The translations under genes and the position numbers were made by a program. Positions 1 to 11,000 of a stretch of 64,000 nt of DNA are shown piece by piece. Origin of the DNA: Chiua virens. Taxonomy: Eukaryota; Basidiomycota; Agaricomycetes; Boletales; Boletaceae. How positions within the stretch are numbered: position 1 is the stretch's first letter; each line of letters opens with the position of its first letter. The stretch lies in assembly GCA_019787685.1 (NCBI GenBank), contig JAHNUO010000006.1, forward strand, positions 1,178,001 through 1,242,000, read 5' to 3'. The notes under the pieces were generated by a model that was not told the origin of the DNA, searched no databases, and saw nothing but the letters and a program-made list of their open reading frames with translations.

Positions 1-351
1 TCTACCTCCGACAGCTTGGAGACATCTGCAGGGATAGATATGCACATGCCTGGTCCAAGGGCAGAAAGTTGGGCTGCAGACGCGTCGCAGTCCTCGACAG
101 AACGTGCACAGATATATACCTGAATGAAAGAGATGGCCTGTGGTCAGTGTGACAAGCATCACAAAAGAATCCGCAGACTCACAGCTGCGCCGTTCTTGAC
201 GAACGCGGTGGCAATCTGGGAACCTGAATGGCTGTACTCTTCTTGTGGGCGCCACAGTACTCACCATCTTGCCAATCCCACGGGACCCGCCAATGACAAG
301 AATGACTTTGCCGCCAACAGCGAACAACGATTCGACTTGTAAGCCATTCAT
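1..351 (-). CDS. Short-chain dehydrogenase/reductase, 5' part only
   Basis: N-terminal part of an NAD(P)-dependent short-chain dehydrogenase/reductase (SDR), cut by the window edge. Three exons can be joined: 265-351, 183-215 and 1-119, with GT...AG introns of 49 and 63 nt. The ATG is at 351. After a short leader comes a beta strand and the glycine-rich cofactor loop GGSRGIG (classical TGxxxGIG with Thr replaced by Gly), then IATAFVKNGAAVYICAR and ADVSKLSEV, matching the second beta strand and the acidic/ADV adenine-binding turn of SDRs. The catalytic Ser/Tyr/Lys lies outside the window, so the substrate cannot be told. The leader resembles fungal proteins annotated as 3-oxoacyl-ACP reductases of the RhlG type, but that is only a resemblance. 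Confidence 0.85.
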   Translation of the reverse strand, partial: MNGLQVESLFAVGGKVILVIGGSRGIGKMVSTVAPTRRVQPFRFPDCHRVRQERRSCESADSFVMLVTLTTGHLFHSGIYLCTFCRGLRRVCSPTFCPWTRHVHIYPCRCLQAVGGR

Positions 352-742
352 TGTGGACAGTGGGCTGCAATGGTGGGTAAGGGCAATCACGTTTAAATTG
401 CGGGTGTTATATTGGCCCGTCTGAATTGGGGGCCTGTGATGGCGAAACCTATTGTTATTGTTATAAGTTTTCTAAGAATACGTACTATAGTTTACTCATC
501 ACCGGCATCAACCGGGAGAAGCAACGTCGAGTCGATGATGACAACGCTGAATTATCAAACAAAATTAACCGTGCCTAATGATAAACATGTGAATACGGTC
601 ATGGATGGTCCAAGACTCCAAGCTGCTAATTTTCAGAGTCTAAGAGGGCATCAGACATGCGTGAGCGTCGACGCTTGAGCGGATAGGTATCCGAGGTGGA
701 AACTGAAGGGATGTCGACCGGCGTATCCTCGGTTTTGTAGGG
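352..742. other. Intergenic: SDR promoter side and seipin 3' flank
   Basis: About 390 nt between two minus-strand genes: upstream region of the SDR gene and 3' flank of seipin. Short open frames here start at non-ATG codons and show no family resemblance. If the last seipin intron is spliced differently, the seipin tail could extend to about 640. Otherwise I see nothing. Confidence 0.4.
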
Positions 743-1867
743 CTACAAATGCTGCGACTGAGAATCACCAACTGCAAGGAAAAGTTGGAACGAACAGGTG
801 CTTGGGACACGGCTTTCACCAGTAACAACCCTGCGTGGGCGTTTTCGGACACGGGCAGGCCTATCTTCTCTTGACTCGGATGGACTAGGCAGCTCATCCA
901 CAGAAGTTCGCCACTGAGCGGCAGGAAGGATACATGCGGCCAGTATGATGAGAGAAAGAGAGAAGAAAGCACCGGAAGCCATGAGTGAAAATATGAGGGG
1001 GAAGCGAGATACAAGGCCCCTGTTGGAGGAAGCTCACGCGACATTCAGAAAACTGAGAAGTGATTCGAGGAGCCTACCGAATTCCATGAAGTCTGACGAC
1101 ACCCTTCAGGGCAGCATTCCAAACACTTAATTCGCGACCCACACCCTCCCCTACACCTTTCCAACCATCCTTGCGACCGAGGTCGATTCTTGCATTCAAT
1201 GCCGAGGTTGCGGGTAGATAGGAATATAGTAAAGGTACATTCAGATCGATGAGGCGTGGGGTGGAGGAGAACGAGAGCATCGAACGCTTTGGAGGAAGTA
1301 CAATAGACTCGAGGGTGATAAGACGAAAGAGCGAAAGACGAGACAAAGGCGGACGCACCGGTTTGCTTGCCGTGACGAGGGTCTTGTTGTAGGCCGTGGA
1401 GAAAGACAGGGTGATCATAAAGTTTCCGAGTGCAAAGTTTGAGTCAGATGCTGGGAGAACTAGCTGAAGGGAAACATCGTAAGGTTGAGTGGTGGAGAGT
1501 GGTGGGAGCGATAGCTCAGCATAGGGGGGGAAACCATCGCTGCATCGAGGGTCAGCAAGCTCAGCTGAGGGTAGAAGAGGACTGACCCGTATTGGAGATA
1601 GATAGGCACTTGCCAGCCGACGGGAATATTTTTCCAAATATACCAGCCAGAGAAGAGGGAGAAGAAGAGTATTAACGGGATCAAAGACACACAGACGAAG
1701 AACGGTACAAGATGGGAGGCAATCCTGAGGGTGGTAGACGGAGGAAAGAAGTACGTGACACATCTGCGAAGGACGGAGACGGCGATGCGGAAAGGGTTGT
1801 AAGTTGACACAAAGGACAGCCTGACTGAATCGTTTCCCGGCTCGAGTTTAGCCAGAGGACGGACCAT
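743..1867 (-). CDS. SEI1: Seipin (lipid-droplet assembly protein)
   Basis: Seipin is an ER membrane protein that forms rings at ER-lipid droplet contacts and controls droplet biogenesis. Exon 1 (1587-1867) holds the first membrane helix (LVPFFVCVSLIPLILFFSLF) and the family hallmark YIWKNIPVGWQVPIYLQYG. Exon 2 (from 1539) continues GFPPYAELSLPPL and TTQPYDVSLQLVLP, the start of the lumenal beta-sandwich. A further intron near 1080 leads to the second membrane helix (around LSLIILAACILPAAQW) and a basic cytosolic tail. A possible 48 nt intron in the tail keeps the frame either way. The first in-frame ATG is 1867; the open frame upstream to 1918 starts only at GTG. The next gene diverges from it. 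Confidence 0.9.
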
Positions 1868-1980
1868 GCTTGATTGACTTGCGGTCGACGTTGAAGACGA
1901 CGGTGAAGAGGGTTCCACTAATTAGTCGGAGCTTCAATGAAAGACTTCAAACACACAAAGTACTTGATAAGTTGGTGGAC

Positions 1981-2562
1981 ATGAAAGTCAACGATCTCAT
2001 CGGCAAACCACCCTCTGCTCGTGTCATTGCCCAGTACCTCAGCGTGCTGGCTGCCGGGACCATCACCCCTCCAGACGTCAAGTCTTATCCCAACATTGTC
2101 TACTTCAACTACTTGACGCTCGGCGTCAGCTTCCAGTTTACTCCTCAGAATGGATACAAACCCGCGACTGGCTCGACACGCGAGCAGCTCAAGGATGATG
2201 ATCTGCGCTTGGAAGCTGTAGACATTTACAATGTTCCTGACGCAAACGGACCCGCCAGATCCGCAGAGCCTGCCTTCTCCACGTACCCGCATCTACCGAT
2301 CGAGTTGCACTTGGCAGGAGGCAATGTAATTACTGTTGCAAAGGACACCACCGGCAAGGATTTCGTCAAGTGGCTGGGAGAGCCGAGCAGAAAAGGTGGT
2401 GGTGCAGGACCGTCGAGCGGGTCGATCCACATCTGGTGCGAGTGGTCACTGCAGGGACTCATGGTAGAATTCGGGGGTAACGATGCGAGAGGACCGCAAG
2501 CTTGGGAGCGTGGCGGCGATGCAGCGTGGAGGGTGGCAACAGTGTTTGAAGTCAAGTCCTAG
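1981..2562 (+). CDS. Conserved fungal protein of unknown function
   Basis: Single-exon protein of about 193 residues starting at the first in-frame ATG, MKVNDLIGKPPSARVIAQYL. The open frame extends upstream to 1870, but only through non-ATG codons and over the seipin start, so 1981 is preferred. There is no signal peptide or membrane helix. The sequence has a compact globular look, with alternating segments such as YPNIVYFNYLTLGVSFQF and SGSIHIWCEWSLQGLMVEF that suggest a beta-rich fold. Codon use and the clean 580 nt open frame support it as real. I do not recognise the family. It diverges from seipin with about 110 nt between the start codons. Confidence 0.7.
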   Translation: MKVNDLIGKPPSARVIAQYLSVLAAGTITPPDVKSYPNIVYFNYLTLGVSFQFTPQNGYKPATGSTREQLKDDDLRLEAVDIYNVPDANGPARSAEPAFSTYPHLPIELHLAGGNVITVAKDTTGKDFVKWLGEPSRKGGGAGPSSGSIHIWCEWSLQGLMVEFGGNDARGPQAWERGGDAAWRVATVFEVKS

Positions 2563-2675
2563 TAGCTAGTCAACATTTCAACTCTGACCGGGTGCGTGAG
2601 GATCGACGGTCCGATTCGACACGGCTAGTCTACATCATGATGTGAATGTTTTCCTTCTCTCTCCCACACCTCGCC

Positions 2676-3401
2676 ATGGCAGCACCGTCCGAAGTTACCA
2701 CCAAGGCAATGAGCGGCAAATTTCTCATGGTCAACGTTCCTCGCGTCCATTGTCCTCCTCGCTCATCCCTCCCCATCACAGAACAAGTCTCTCAGCGATA
2801 GCTTCGATGAGATTCTTCAGTTGCAGGGCGTGTCTTGGCTCACCCGTCGTGCAATCAGCTTGTTCAACGTCGTTCTCGTCATAAAACACACCACGGACGA
2901 AGCCGGCCTCGAGCAAATCGACATCGATAACAAAGTCTCTGGAGGCGTCAACGCCTCGAGTGAGGACCGTACTCTGGACTGGGTCGAGCGTGACGAGGAC
3001 GACAACATCTTTGGCCGTGTGATCGGAAAGGCTCGCAGGATTCCTGTCGAGGAGATTACAGACGAATTCTTGAAGAAAGACTGGACTCAGGATACCATCG
3101 ACAATGACATCGTTTTGACCGATTCCTGGAGCACTCCTGGCAAGAACAACTACAAGTGGAGAGCGATACAGGTATTTGCTTTCTCAGCATTATTGGTGGT
3201 GTGTGCTCAGCTTGCCAAACTTAAAACCAGACGTGGGGCTTCGCCATGGTAAATGGGGAAAGGCGATATGTCAGGCACACTACCTTCACGTCGGACAAGA
3301 GACAGAACCCCATTCACACGCGTCTCGTCTATGATTACCGTGAGTGTTCCACCTCGCCTGGTTAGCTGGATTCTCAGCCATGTTTAGTCGGGCCAATCTG
3401 A
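2676..3401 (+). CDS. Conserved fungal protein of unknown function, four exons
   Basis: Four exons: 2676-2729, 2782-3171, 3231-3339 and 3388-3401, giving about 189 residues. The first join uses a weak donor (GTCAAC) but keeps the frame and puts SGKFLM before NKSLSDSFDEIL. The body reads EDRTLDWVERDEDDNIFGRV, a run of charged residues with EEITDEFLKKDW, then TWGFAMVNGERRYVRH and the end RLVYDYLGPI. This order (TLDW...FGxVxGxxR...WGFxxxNGxRRYVRH...RLVYDY) matches a recurrent, small cytosolic fungal family with no assigned function that I know from many genomes. Typical members build a lipocalin-like barrel by prediction, but that is inference. It is followed in the same direction by the LCCL gene. 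Confidence 0.7.
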
Positions 3402-3621
3402 GAACGCGGTCGAGATACTCACCGTTATTTTTGGACCAGATATCCTCGTTTACATGTATCAGATGAGAAAGACAATCCATTTGATTTGATGGTACACTTG
3501 GAAACAGTCACGTGCAGCACGTCGGCTAACTGTTAATGATGTGACATTGATCTGTTTTTAGATCGGAGGGCTGAGCTAGAGCGTTTCATATCCCAATGTC
3601 GCTCTGCCACATCCAACCCTC

Positions 3622-5705
3622 ATGCTGCGTGAACCCACTCCAAGCCATCCCTCTACCCCATCCCAGTCCACACATGTAGGCTCGACTCACGAGGTGGAAT
3701 CCGGAAAGTCTGAGGTCGATGCTCCCATCACTCATTTGCAGCAGTCGCACTGGTTTACGAGCTTCCAGGGGGAACTGGCCTCCAGGTGGCCTCGTTTGCA
3801 TCGGTCTCTCCGAAGACTCATCCTCTACGTAAGAGGACCTAGGCCGAAGATAGACCTCCCTAGTAAGCCCAGAGTTCCCCCCATCTTCATCACTATCTCA
3901 CCAGTACACTAGACCCCATTCCTCTCCTGGGTCGCACATATAACTTCCGAGGCCGTGCGTTTACTATCGCACTTGAACCTGCAATATTACGGTTCGCGCG
4001 TCAGTTCACCGCACCTTGGTTGTTTGTCATACTTGTCGCAACATACATCATCGGTTTTTCTTTTTTTGCTCGTTCCCAATGGTTCCTCACGCCCTCTTCC
4101 TCGTTTGTCGACTGCACTTCTGTCTTTTGGACCGAGAATGCAGGGTGTGGTCTGGACGGTGGACTGTGTGCACCTTTCACAAACACGTCCTTGGACTTCC
4201 GATGTCCTGCTCAGTGCAGCTCCGTCGAGGTCCTGAATCCGCGTCTCATCGGAAATGTAGAGCTTGATTTTGCGCCCCTTTTAGTTGGCGGTGGGGACGC
4301 GCAAAAAACATACAGAGCTGATAGTTTCATCTGTTCCTCCGCCATTCAAGCGTGAGTCCAGGTCTGACTGTATTTTTCGCAAACGTGTATTCATTTTAAA
4401 ACAGCGGGTTTATCAGTGACTCAACTGGAGGTTGTGCAACCGTTCAGCTTGTCGGAAATTTTACGGATTACCTACCCATCACTGCATACGGTCTCACCTC
4501 CGTCGGTTTCCCCTCCGTCTTCCCTATGTCATTCCGATTCTCTCCTTCTACTTCACTCACCCATTGCAAAGATCTTCGCAACGATGCATTGGCCTTCAAC
4601 ATTTTAATTACGTGCGCTTTATTCCTGATTCTTCGGCCTAAAGCAATCGTGCTGTATTGGTGCTTGGTGTGCATCGGATTTTGGCACATTGCCCTTTTCT
4701 CACAGCCTCAAGCCACACCGCCACCACTGGATAATGCCTTTGCTGCGTTTCTTCCGACACTCTTCGTCTGTTACGGCTTATGGAGAGTGGCCGTCCGCTT
4801 CACATTACCCGTCTTCGCGAACTCTCCTTTTGAGGCCATGATCTGGTATCTCGCGCCGTACTGGACCGGAGTTCTCACTAATTTGACTATGGCACAAATA
4901 CCTATTGAAAGTCTTACAGCACAAAATATTACCCAGCAACCCGGTGGACTCCTCGCCCTCATTATCATTTGCCTGATTTTACTTGTCATCGTGATAAATC
5001 AGATACGTGTCATCCGCAAGACCGGTTATCTGCCATACTACCTGGGATGGCACATAATGGGTGGCCTGGTGGTTCTCGTCCTGGGACTTTTGCCAGGTTT
5101 GCAGCTTCGTTTGCATCACTACATCATTGCCATGGCACTTTTCCCTGGAACGGGATTTCCGACTCGTCTCTCCGCCATCTATCAGGGATTCCTACTTGGA
5201 ATGTTCTTAAACGATGTCGCCGGTTACGGCTTTGACTCCATTTTGGAGACTGCAGCAGATGTACGTTACAAATGTGAATACATTGATCTCGGCTGTCTAA
5301 CTGCATGATGTAGCTCGTTGGTGATGGGTCAACTGGCTCGCCACTTCCCACATTCCTCACCAATTCATCAAATTATGATGCAGCAATTTCTCTCGCGAAT
5401 CAAACAATATCGTGGGCCCCCATACCAGACAGCGTGTCTAGTCAGGGATGGAACGGGTTCTCGCTTCTCGTGGACGACGTCGAGCGTTACGTGGGTAGCG
5501 CTCTTAACTTCTCACTTGCTAGTTTGGAGACAGGGCTTCCACACTTTTTCAGACTGGCTGTGAGTACACATTCCTTTTGCGTGCATTGTGATATTTATGG
5601 ACCGCTTTGTAGTACGTGACCAGCGGAAATCCCGGAGATTTTACCATGCCGACGACCCTGTGGCCCAACGGGACGTGGATTGACTCTCTTCCTGGTCCAG
5701 CTTAA
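3622..5705 (+). CDS. LCCL-domain multi-pass membrane protein
   Basis: Five exons (3622-3862, 3913-4351, 4405-5260, 5314-5559, 5613-5705) give about 620 residues. After a soluble N-terminal region and the fungal signature LILYVRGPRPKIDL comes one membrane helix (APWLFVILVATYIIGFSFFA). A cysteine-rich extracytoplasmic part follows, containing the LCCL core YRADSFICSSAIQAG and GGCATVQLVGNF, which is typical of LCCL domains (Tyr-rich start, paired Cys, AAIxAG). The C-terminal half has about seven hydrophobic helices and then a short lumenal tail with N-glycosylation sequons. Fungal LCCL membrane proteins have no settled role; lipid or polysaccharide binding by LCCL is only proposed. All five joins restore one frame. 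Confidence 0.88.
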
Positions 5706-5921
5706 CAATTTATTGTCAAAGCTATATATTACGTAGAATAAGAGTGTATGTGGATGGACATGATCGCCGGTCGTAGAATATAATACAGTAGTGGTCCAGT
5801 GTGGTCGCTCCACCGTCACACCTTAGCTGCGTGTGGCCTCCTATTGAATGCCGAATTGGGATGATGTTGCAGGTACATATATGGGCGGGCGAGAGCCTGA
5901 ACCTGCTCATGCTACATACCG

Positions 5922-7035
5922 ATGTCTACTCCCACTTCTGCACACCAAGGGTCGATAGAGAAATCGGAAGGTGAGTAACTCCGCTTATGCGCCTCGAACC
6001 CCGAAAGGTTGACACCAGGCATGTAATATCACAGGTCGTAAATGGGCTTGCACTATTTGTCCTGCAACCCGTACGGGCCGACGGACCTTTGGGACTTTCA
6101 AAGCTGCCTTGAATCACCAGAGAACTGTTCATGACAACGAGCCTCCCACTATAGAAAACGACAAGGATACCAATGGGCCGGATGACAGTCACGATCCAGA
6201 GAACCATCCTCCGACCCCGCCGGCGGATAAGACGGGCTGGGCCAGGATCGACCCGAAGTCCTACACACGTCTTACATCGGATGGTCTGCGCCAATGGGAG
6301 ATGCACGCCCACGTTGATCACGTCTCTGATTTGGTGCCTTTCTGGCAGCACGGTGTGGAGGCCGCCGCCAAGGGCAAAGTGCTTCGATTGGAGGAGTTTC
6401 TGGACAAGATGGAGGAGGACGGAGGGTGGAGAAATGCGAGTGAAGTGCTGGAGATGATGGGTGTGTGGAAAGCGCCCCCGTCAGAATCAGGTTGCGATAA
6501 TCCCACCGACCGAGGTTGGACGGCAGATCCGAACGAATGGGCAACGAATCATCGCACAGCATGGGAAACAGAAGACTCTGGGTGGACGACAGGTCAGGAG
6601 GGAGGTTTGGGTATGACCACTCCTCGCATCACGTCGGACGAGACGGAATTATCGCACGGAGAGAACAGTGGTTTGGGCCTCCGGGAGGCATGGGCAGATG
6701 GTGGAACGGATTTCAATACAGGTCAAGCTAATTGCAGTGCACCACCACCGGATGGCTGGGGTAACCGAGCCCGAGGGAAGTCGGTGCAGGCGGTGCGAGG
6801 CGGAAGGAAGAAAGGGAAGCTTCAGTTCGTGAATAATATTGCACGGCAACAAGCTGTGGACGGGGAACGACAACAGCAGATGCATCGATTCTTCGAGGTA
6901 TGACTCCCGTTACCACTATGGACGAGCGCTAATCTACTAGTTGACTCGTGGATGACATGGCAGATGAGCACGGAGAAAAAGGTGGAAAAGATAGAGGAGA
7001 CGATACGACTCATGCGCACTCACACCAAGGCCTGA
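5922..7035 (+). CDS. C2H2-like finger protein rich in Gly-Trp motifs
   Basis: Exons 5922-5970, 6035-6897 and 6964-7035 give about 327 residues. The last exon uses the acceptor at 6961-6963 and adds MSTEKKVEKIEETIRLM, a short charged helix. Near residue 21 is a finger-like CTIC...H-x4-H with 18 residues between the second Cys and first His, longer than the classical 12. The rest is low-complexity and unusually tryptophan-rich, with GW-type motifs TGWAR, GGWRN, RGWTA, SGWTT and DGWGN between about residues 75 and 280, followed by a basic RGKSVQAVRGGRKKGK stretch. I do not know the family. GW repeats are known as Argonaute-binding hooks, so an RNA-silencing link is possible, but this is inference from motif form alone. 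Confidence 0.7.
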
Positions 7036-7209
7036 TGGAACAACTATTACATCGGATGGACAGGGGTACTATCATCTTAATTAGGACAATAAATTGGTTA
7101 CAAACAATGACACAAATATGGCTGTGCCCGCCCCACAGCACGTGTCAGTGCAAAACAACTCCATAAAAGAGCTGGCTCAGAGTGTTCGGTATTGCCTCAC
7201 ACAGTTATC

Positions 7210-7890
7210 ATGTCAAACCTCCCTCTCCCAGACGGCTGGATTCAACAGCACGACACAAAATACAACCGTCCTTTCTGGGTGAGTCCGCTTCAAATAAATT
7301 ATGACCAAGCTAACGTCGTTTAGGTTGATACCCGAGCTCATCCTCTTCGCATCATCTGGGTGCACCCCTATGAGGACGAGCAGTTTCTTGCTGCACACCC
7401 GGCACAGGCTAGGAGTGGTTCGCTTACCGATCTCGGCGATGCGCCGCCGACATACGATGATGTTACGGGTGGCCAGGCATCGGGCAGTAGCAAAGAAAAA
7501 TCTGATTTCAAAGCTCCTCAGGAGCCGGAGTCTAATGACGCTGCCGGGCCAAGTAAGCCCGCACAACACAAGCGTGGGGTGTTTGGAAGGTTGAAGGACA
7601 AGGCAATCGGGACAAAGGAAGAGCGAGAAGAACAAAGGCGGGTTAGAGCAGACCAGGCTGCACGAGCGGAAGAACGGGCACGTCAGCGAAGAATGCGGGA
7701 GCTAGAAGAACGGGAGGCGTACATGCGAGCACATGGTGGATATGGGCAGTATCACCCGAGCGGCGGGCCGGTGTATGTTAATGCACCAGCTCCGACACGA
7801 AACCCGGGATTCGACAATACGGCCGCGTTGCTGTTCGGTGGAATGGCTGGCGGTCTTCTGCTTGGTGACATATTCGGCGGTGGTTTCTGA
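7210..7890 (+). CDS. WW-domain protein with PY motif and glycine-rich tail
   Basis: Exons 7210-7278 and 7324-7890 encode about 212 residues. The first exon ends inside a WW domain: LPDGWIQQHDTKYNRPFW, then VDTRAHPLRIIWVHPYEDE. It has the first Trp and a Tyr-x-Phe-Trp-Val-Asp strand, and a Trp rather than Pro at the end. A PPTYDD sequence downstream is a PY motif, the usual WW ligand. The middle is a basic and acidic helix rich in Arg, Glu and Ala (about residues 110-160), and the tail LLFGGMAGGLLLGDIFGGGF is hydrophobic and glycine-rich. The layout resembles yeast Wwm1, a WW protein that binds the metacaspase. A decayed relative lies at 40401-40637 on the other strand. Confidence 0.8.
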
Positions 7891-8005
7891 TGATGATATC
7901 TCCCGGTAATCTACTTTATTTTGTGTAATGTATGTGTAACGTCGTGGCAAAGTAAATGTAAATGTAGCTATGTCTCTCTTCTACTACTAGCACAAGTTTT
8001 TTGAG

Positions 8006-11000
8006 ATGGTCACCAATTTACCGTCCTCACTCAGTCCCCATGTCTGTCTTCTCCCATCCCCGGACCTCACCACCGTCCTCCAAGACGCCTCTCTTCCTCC
8101 TCTCCACGAAATCCTCCAGTCCTTCTCGCCCCTCCCTCAAGGTATCTTAGTACCTGCCTGATTCCTACCTAGCTTACCTTTCACCACCAGTCATCACACG
8201 TACCACATCTCTCACCACAGTCTCTCACTCTTCCTTTGCCCTCAGGTTCTCCGATCTCGCGGACACAGAGCGTGCTTGCCTAGAAGATGACGAGAAGCGC
8301 GCCGCAAGGACCATCGACTGGATTGGCGACCGAATCACAAGGCAATGTGCAAAGTGGCTCGAGGAAATTGATGACCATCCAGATCAGTACGTCACTCGCA
8401 CACCGTGGTGGGACGAGCTCGCTCGCTGCGCAGAAGGCGATAATTTACCTTGCAAAGATGACGGTTGGAACCACCCACTCTCAAGTCTGTCCCACTATCT
8501 TTCGTCCCACATTTGACTTACAGCGCTACCAGTCATTTTAGCCGTATCCACTACGGCTCCCAATCCATTGCAAGCCATCACGGCTCTCCATTCTCGTGTA
8601 TTGGAATTTCCCTCATGGGTTGACCCAACCCATCTCCTCTACACACTCGTCGTACATCCGACAGGATCTCCGTTGTCTGACGAAGAGTACGCTACCTCAC
8701 CTCGCTTTTCTAGTCACTTATTCACGTCTCGCCAGAGCCGGAGCCCTCTTCAACGCCGTCAAGAAACAATATGGTTTGCATGCCTTCTTACTTCCCCTGT
8801 CCCTCCCATCGCCGCCGCCACCACCTGTCCCGGTTCCTGCCCTCCCTCCTCGTCTTCCGCCACCTTCATCTGAAACATGGCAGAATGGCTCCCCAACTCC
8901 ACAGTCCCATTCCTCGTCCTCCCAGGTTGTCTCTCCCAACTTTTTGAAGTTGTTGGAACCTGACATTGAGCAATTGGCAAAGTTTACACGAGAGTTTCTT
9001 GTCATGAGTCTCATCCCTTGGATGGAAAAATGCGTGTTGGAGTGGAACGAAACGTATTCATCGAGTCGACGGCTACCGTTGCGTCTCTTCTCATCTACGC
9101 GCAAGTTTTTTGGTTCAAGTGCTCCATCCCCCCAATATCCCGTCCACAACTCGTCTGCCTCTGTATCTTCCCTTCCATCCCGGTCCCCCACCCATAATCC
9201 GTCACAAACGGCTCCTGGTTCGAATGTTCTCGCTGCTCCTCCCTCGCAGCTTCGCCGCCTCGCGGAATTTGCAACTATCCTAGGTGACTATAAGCTTGCA
9301 ACTGGTGCGTGGGAATCACTACGAAAGGAAAACAAGGGCGGTTCGGTAATTCAAACCACCTGCATCTTGTTAATCAATGGAATTGAGTATCTTTAGGATA
9401 TATTACCGCTACTCTTATCACCTTCCCCCGCCGTTGTCGCGCACGCTTCATACGCACTTTCAACTATTTACCCACCCGGTGCAGAAATGTCCCCTCAAGC
9501 CCAAGTACAAGCTCTTAAATGCGCGGTTCGCTGGGAAGCAGGTATTCCTACCAGCGACTTCCGTGGAGATATTTTGGAGGGCGAAAGATGGTTAGTATGG
9601 GCAGCAGGAAACGTAAGTTTTAGTGAATTCGCGTCCTCGTAGAACGGCACTGATTGGGACAGCGGTATTATTAAAGGCTGAAGAACCACCTGCAGCATTA
9701 CTTCTAGCTCATGCAGCATTCCTAAGCGTCCAGAAAAAGGCAAAGCGAAGAGCTGCGTTGTGGTACCTTTTCGCTGCGAATCAGCTTGAAAAATGTGGCA
9801 TCGTGGGTCTCTACTTGGTATCATGCCGCGGAAGGTTACATGAAGTTGCGTTAGAAACCTTTAACAATGTTCTTCTTACGAAAGGCCCACGAACTCTTCA
9901 GCAATCAGCCCCAGAAATTATTATCACCATCCTTCTGGGACTCCGAAGGGCACCGATCCTCACAACGTATTGGATTTGACGCAGTTTTGTCGGGTATTGA
10001 ACACCCGTTAGGTTAGACGGACGTTTTTCTGTCAAATTGATGTTTAAAACTAGTTTCAGGGAGATTGTTATACACGACTGGCGATACCAAGGGCGCCGTC
10101 AAGTTCTTTCTGGGCCAATTGCGCTGGTCCACCGCGTCCTCCCCACCACATGCCAAGATCGATCCCGATGCAGACGAAAGTAAGGAAGCCAACTTAGACA
10201 AAGTTTTGCTGGAGGATTTCAGGGTAGCATTCTCGGTGCGTCATGGGCAAAAGGAGAAATAAGATCTGTAATCTTACCCCGGTGAAGCATTTGAAGTCGA
10301 TCTCCACTCGAACTGTCGATTTCCGCGATTTGAAGTTGCCGATAACTTTGGTGTCCCCAGCTTCGAGTTACACGCGCTTACCTCGGGATTCTACCAGTGG
10401 AGATCAGGCGGAGTGGGAAAGGCGGGAGGAGATATGGACAACCTTCTGGAGAACTCGCGGCAAAGAGACTCTTGAGAAGAGTGGCAGGGCCGCTGTGGGT
10501 GGTAAGTCGAGATTCATAGCCTGTGCCAATAAATTCAATGATCTCATGTTCTGTTTCCTCAGAACCATTTTGGGTAGACGTCGCATTGCAAAACCCATTC
10601 GACACAGAGGTGATTCTCACAGACCTGGTTCTCGTTGTGGAAGGGAGGGATAAAGATACCCTGTGGATTAACGAGCATGTTACTATTGAGCATATCCAAG
10701 AGGTTGTCCTTCATTCTAAGGAAAGTCGTATGGTGAGTTCATGGTAACCGTGACCTCTCTCGTACTTCATATCTCCTGTACGATCCATCTAGGTTTCAAT
10801 CGCGGTGAAAGCATCGCAAGCGGTTTCGTTGACTATCCCTAGCATCACGTACAACTTCCTTGGTCTACTTCCAGCCAGAGAAACTCTTGCACGACGTGGT
10901 AGACGGCTACAAGACACTCCTCAGCAAAGGCAGACTGTGAGCTATGCTCCAGATATCTTAATCAGAATTGATGTCGAAGAGGCGAGCCAAGAGCTCGCCG

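Noticed and set aside
1870..1980. Upstream extension of the 1981-2562 gene, and of seipin to 1918
   Set aside because: Both extensions rely on TTG or GTG starts and would overlap on opposite strands. Fungal nuclear genes start at ATG, and the first in-frame ATGs are 1981 and 1867.
9218..9228. GGTTCGAAT, like a tRNA B box
   Set aside because: It lies inside well-supported TRS85 coding sequence and no A box or cloverleaf arms surround it. No tRNA gene was found in the window.
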